Source of the DNA: Flectonema sp. DT1601
Taxonomy: Eukaryota; Euglenozoa; Diplonemea; Diplonemida; Diplonemidae
Direction of reading: 5' to 3'
NCBI GenBank assembly: GCA_964019425.1
Contig: OZ025845.1
Coordinates: forward strand, 558,001 to 622,000
DNA: 64,000 nt
Positions 60,601 through 64,000 of the stretch are shown here, one piece after another. Each line of letters opens with the position of its first letter. Positions within the stretch are counted from its first letter, which is position 1. The notes beneath the pieces were generated by a model. It did not search any database, was not told where the DNA came from, and worked only from the letters and a program-made list of their open reading frames with translations. The position numbers and the translations under genes are program-made.

Positions 60601-63284
60601 AAAAAAAAAAAAAATAATGAAAAAAAAATTCAAAACAGATGTGGTGGGGACGAGTACCCTTCTCTGATGAAACAATGATTGATAAAGGTCTTGTTCCGAT
60701 AGAGATCATCGAAGGCGATGCCAGTTCCATGGTAAGATTCTTACAACGAAACGAATCGGAAGACAACACAAGTCAATCTGTGATGTATGAAACTCGTGTT
60801 TTCGGAGGTATGAAACCAGTTTTAGAAGCCTTGGATAATCTTAGAAAGGAAGACCGTCTTCCATTCAACGAAACCCTACTGAGAGGAGCATACGATCCAG
60901 AAATTAAAGTAACACCTGAATACATTCCCAAATGCTATAAAAAGTCATTCGAGAACATAGTACGACGAATGCTATCTCAATACACATTTGAACCTGGACA
61001 AGAACAAGCCTTACGATGGCTTCCATTCAGACCTGTCTTACTAGTTCAAGGACCACCAGGTACAGGTAAATCCTTCATCGGATGTCGACTTGTTGAATGC
61101 ATCGCAGAATTCAGAATCAAGATGTTAAACGACGCGTTAAAGAATGAATATGCGATCCCTGAAACTGATGAGCAGATTGACGAAGTCGCAGAAAAACCAG
61201 GTCCTATCATCGTGTTGACTTTTAAAAACCATTCCTTGGATGAATTCTTAATCGATTGTTTAGATTGCGGAGTCTGGTGTGGTGATCTCCGAAACCCTTC
61301 AAAGTGCCCATGTAAGACGGGATCTGTTTCAAAATTCTGCTGTCAAGAATGCTGCGACCGACAAGGACACGCAAAAAAACTTGTTCGTTGTGGTCAACGA
61401 GGTACTGAACCAAGGCTACTAAAGTATAACGTAAACAGTCTTCGTCAGCAGATGAAATTCGGAGCGATTAAAGGAAAGTTGAAATCGCTAAGAACAAAGA
61501 TTGAAGACATCGCGGAAGCGATTAAAAAACTCGACAGGGGGGTGATCGACGATTCAACCATATCAGAATTTATGACACCTGAACAAAAGACATGCCTTCT
61601 CAGAGATGAAACCGTTGCTCCAGTTCAAGACGGGGTGGAAACAACTCTTGAGAAGAAGTACCACGAATGGATGCCATCTCATCCTGTTAAGGAACAACCT
61701 GAAATGAGAGAAATTCATAAATTAGCAAAACCATACGTAAACATGGCTGACCACGATGATATTAATTCTGCGTTTTTAAAAAGCAGCGGACTGACGACTG
61801 AACTACGAGCGAAATGTGATAAAATGATAAGAGAAAAACAAAACAAAGAAGAACTCGGATACGACATGTCTGAAGACCTTCGAAAACTTGTTAGTTTGGA
61901 ACCAGACAGTTCTGAGCCAGGACAAGAAGGAATTCGATACTTACGATCAAGCAGAGCATTCTACCGCTCGATATGCGGAGTCACACCTCCATACCAAACA
62001 AAACGAAGAGTTAGAGATGACGATCTAGACGTCAGTGAAACAGCAGAAGACTGTCCTCAAATCCTCCGAACAGGTGAGTACATTCAACCGGAATTCGCTG
62101 ACGTTAACGAAGTCTGGCATTTAACATCTCCACAACGAAAAGAACTCGTCCAATACTGGACTGCTAAACAGAGGATTAAGTTGGTTGATAAATACAAGAC
62201 AGCGATGCATGAGTTCGAAGGAATGCTATTATACGATCAGCACATGTTTGATGAAAGTCACTTAAAGACTTTACAACAAGCTGACATCATAGGAATGACT
62301 ACCACAGGAGCAGCCATGTTTCAAGAAATTCTTAAAGCAGTAAAGCCGAGCGTCTTAGTTGTGGAAGAGGCAGCTGAAATCTTAGAAAGTCAAATTCTGA
62401 GTTGTTTCGTTGAATCGATAAAACAGGTTATCCTCATCGGAGATCACAAACAATTAAAACCCCAAGTACAAGTTGAAAATTACGCAAAATACAACAACAT
62501 GGACATATCTCTTTTCCAACGTTTTATTGAAACATGTAAAGTTCCTTGTTGTAAGCTAACAGAACAGAGAAGAATGAGATCATCTATTTGCGACATTGTC
62601 AGACCTATCTATGGTGAACTCACTGATTTCCATACGCTAACAACAAGAACAATGCATTGGGGTGGAAAGAGAGTCTTGCAACTACCAAACCTACCCGGAG
62701 ATGCAATGTTTTGGACTCATAACCACGCAGAACAAGAAAGCGGATTGTCTATAAAGAATTTAAAAGAAATTGAAATGGTGGTATTTCTATGCAGATACTT
62801 AATTGGAAGACATGGTCTCACACAAGACCAGGTGACGGTTCTTACTCCTTACTTGGGGCAATGTAGAGAATTGTCAGCAGGGGTTCATGTGGAGTTTCCT
62901 GAGGTCGAGTGTCTTACTGTCGATCGATTCCAGGGAGATGAAAACGATATTGTTATTATTTCATTGGCTAGAACTCAGAGGTTGACTTCGTTTATGAAAT
63001 TAGAAAATCGAATGTGCGTCGCTTGTTCTCGTGCTCGTTTTGGTTTCTTTATGATTGGATGTGCAGAGCTTCTCGAAGGAGCGGAACATTGGAAACGAAC
63101 TCTCGACGTCATTCGTAAAGACAATCCCGACTGCGTTACTAAGCAACTTACATTAACTAGACCTGGAGGAGAGCAGACACTGGTCGTTAATTCAAAACAA
63201 ACCCTCCCTGATCCAAGACTGGATTCCACTTGGGAAAACGGTCAGAGCATGGATGAAGAAATGGAAGACCAGACGGAAGAATAA
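57629..63284 (+). CDS. GTPase-like domain fused to a ZNFX1-like SF1 helicase
   Basis: Four exons fit in phase: 57629-58498, 58581-59789, 60234-60569 and 60639-63284 (TAA stop), 1,686 residues. Residues 8-110 look like a divergent Ras/Arf-type GTPase, with P-loop GCRDSGKSS (14-22) and TKTD (102-105) as the base-binding motif; the DxxG switch is not evident. The middle (exon 2) has a charged helix (MYRIREEEKKIETEKEAARI) and an uncharacterised helical region. Exon 3 begins YLTTKLPWKTVDQYVGTHFSLL, close to the start of the ZNFX1 helicase module. Exon 4 is an SF1 helicase: GPPGTGKSF, VLTFKNHSLDEFL, VEEAAEILES (Walker B), GDHKQLKPQV, LTEQRRM, TVDRFQGDENDIVI and RMCVACSRAR. ZNFX1 relatives act in RNA surveillance and small-RNA or antiviral pathways. 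No NFX1 zinc fingers follow. Confidence 0.78.
59790..60233 (+). other. Intron 2 of the GTPase/helicase gene
   Basis: 444 bases, the longest intron of the gene. Reading straight through gives a stop 22 bases in, so an unspliced or early-polyadenylated transcript would yield only the GTPase and middle part. Confidence 0.5.
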
Positions 63285-63675
63285 GTTCTATCAACTTGGA
63301 AGATTGGACAGCAATTCAGTTATTTTCATTTATGTTTTTTTTTTCTTTTTTATCTTACATTTTTAAGATCCTGTGCGCGCCTGTCAGAAAGAAAAAAAAA
63401 AAAAAAAAAAAAAAAATGCGCTGCCGCAGAAATCAGTCACCGACGTGGGAAAAATAATCTCCCACGGAACAAAACTTTTTATTTTTTCAAAAAAAAATAA
63501 AAATAAAAAAGTATTTAATCTCACAGGAAAGACTCATGAAATGGATAGATGATGTTAGTTTTTTTTCTTTTCCTCTGTCTTTTATTATTAGTATAAAAAC
63601 CATATATAATATATAATATAATCAGGTCCCACCCACCATCCCCCCCCTTCCCCTCATTGTCTTAATTCATATCAA
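63285..63675. other. Intergenic region with a stem-loop at 63444-63466
   Basis: Homopolymer-rich spacer. It holds one perfect 7-base-pair hairpin, CGTGGGA - AAAATAATC - TCCCACG, about 160 bases after the helicase stop. It may affect 3' end formation; no family assigned. Confidence 0.5.
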
Positions 63676-64000
63676 ATGAGTGACGACGATGATGATTACT
63701 ACTGTTCGGGACCTGATGAAGAAGAGATAGAATATGATGACACGAGTGACCCGGGAACTTCAGCAGTCATATCAGAAACGTCGTTATTACAATTAGAAGT
63801 TCAGTATTTAAGAATGAAGGGATTCAGAGCTGGTCATTTAGTGTCTGAACTCTACGGAGTCACTACCATGGTCGGTTTCAGCGTTAACGACGTCTGTGAT
63901 GAAATGCAAATGCGAGCAGCTGGATTACATAAAGACCTTTTTGTTGTTATAACGTTGACTTTTCCTTCTTCACCACCTCAATATTTAGCAAAGTGTCCAG
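63676..64000 (+). CDS. Acidic protein with possible RWD/UBC-like fold, N-terminal part
   Basis: The frame starts at ATG 63676 and runs off the window. The first 45 residues are very acidic (MSDDDDDYYCSGPDEEE). The next 60 (LLQLEVQYLRMKGFRAGHLV, then LFVVITLTFPSSPPQYL) have the helix-strand-strand pattern with F-P-x(2)-P-P/Y-P seen in RWD and ubiquitin-conjugating folds. Too little is present to name the protein. Confidence 0.45.
   Translation, partial: MSDDDDDYYCSGPDEEEIEYDDTSDPGTSAVISETSLLQLEVQYLRMKGFRAGHLVSELYGVTTMVGFSVNDVCDEMQMRAAGLHKDLFVVITLTFPSSPPQYLAKCP

Overview
The window is nuclear DNA of a unicellular eukaryote whose exact lineage I cannot name. Coding exons are separated by short GT-AG introns. 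Intergenic and intronic DNA is AT-rich and full of A or T homopolymers of 15-44 bases. The host genes are typically eukaryotic: an mRNA-capping triphosphatase, a PIAS-type SUMO ligase, a GAS2-like cytoskeletal linker, the Pol III factor BDP1, HIBCH, a large Calx-beta/Cys-rich membrane protein and a ZNFX1-like helicase. About half of the window is retrotransposon.

Layout. 1-9.2 kb: FkbM-like methyltransferase (partial), capping triphosphatase, PIAS, GAS2-like, then about 2.8 kb of non-coding DNA. 9.2-16.8 kb: a gene for a ubiquitin-like plus BspA-type LRR protein, split by a 6.5 kb GC-rich LINE (here LINE-A). 17-18.3 kb: a probable non-autonomous inverted-repeat element. 19.0 kb: tRNA-Val(UAC), with LINE-B starting about 12 bp upstream of it. 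19.1-45.5 kb: a nest of elements. LINE-B (-) is followed by 5'-truncated LINE-E (-) and LINE-C (-). A plus-strand, RT-less retro-element ('USP element') sits inside the 3' UTR of LINE-C. A decayed LINE-D (+) follows. 45.6-64 kb: BDP1, two small unrecognised intron-containing genes, HIBCH, the Calx-beta/Cys-rich receptor, a GTPase-like/ZNFX1-like helicase and the start of an acidic protein.

Two results stand out. First, LINE-A, -B, -C and -D share one junction between ORF1 and ORF2: the same reading frame, a single UGA stop followed by C, no AUG, then a 2A-type NPGP peptide (GDVERNPGP in three, GDIHPNPGP in the fourth), then the endonuclease. This predicts stop-codon read-through to make ORF2 and 2A ribosome skipping to release it. 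Every host gene whose end I can place stops with UAA or UAG, never UGA. Second, the USP element (28052-36319) has five identical 288-bp repeats, one roughly 2,070-residue ORF with two ubiquitin-specific-protease-like domains, paired RNase H1-N/viroplasmin-like and RNase H-fold-like segments, a zinc-ribbon tail and a 44-base poly(A) tail. It has no reverse transcriptase, and its first 28 bases equal the 5' end of LINE-C, so it looks like a passenger mobilised by that LINE family.

All assignments come from reading the sequence and family knowledge; no search or fold prediction was run.
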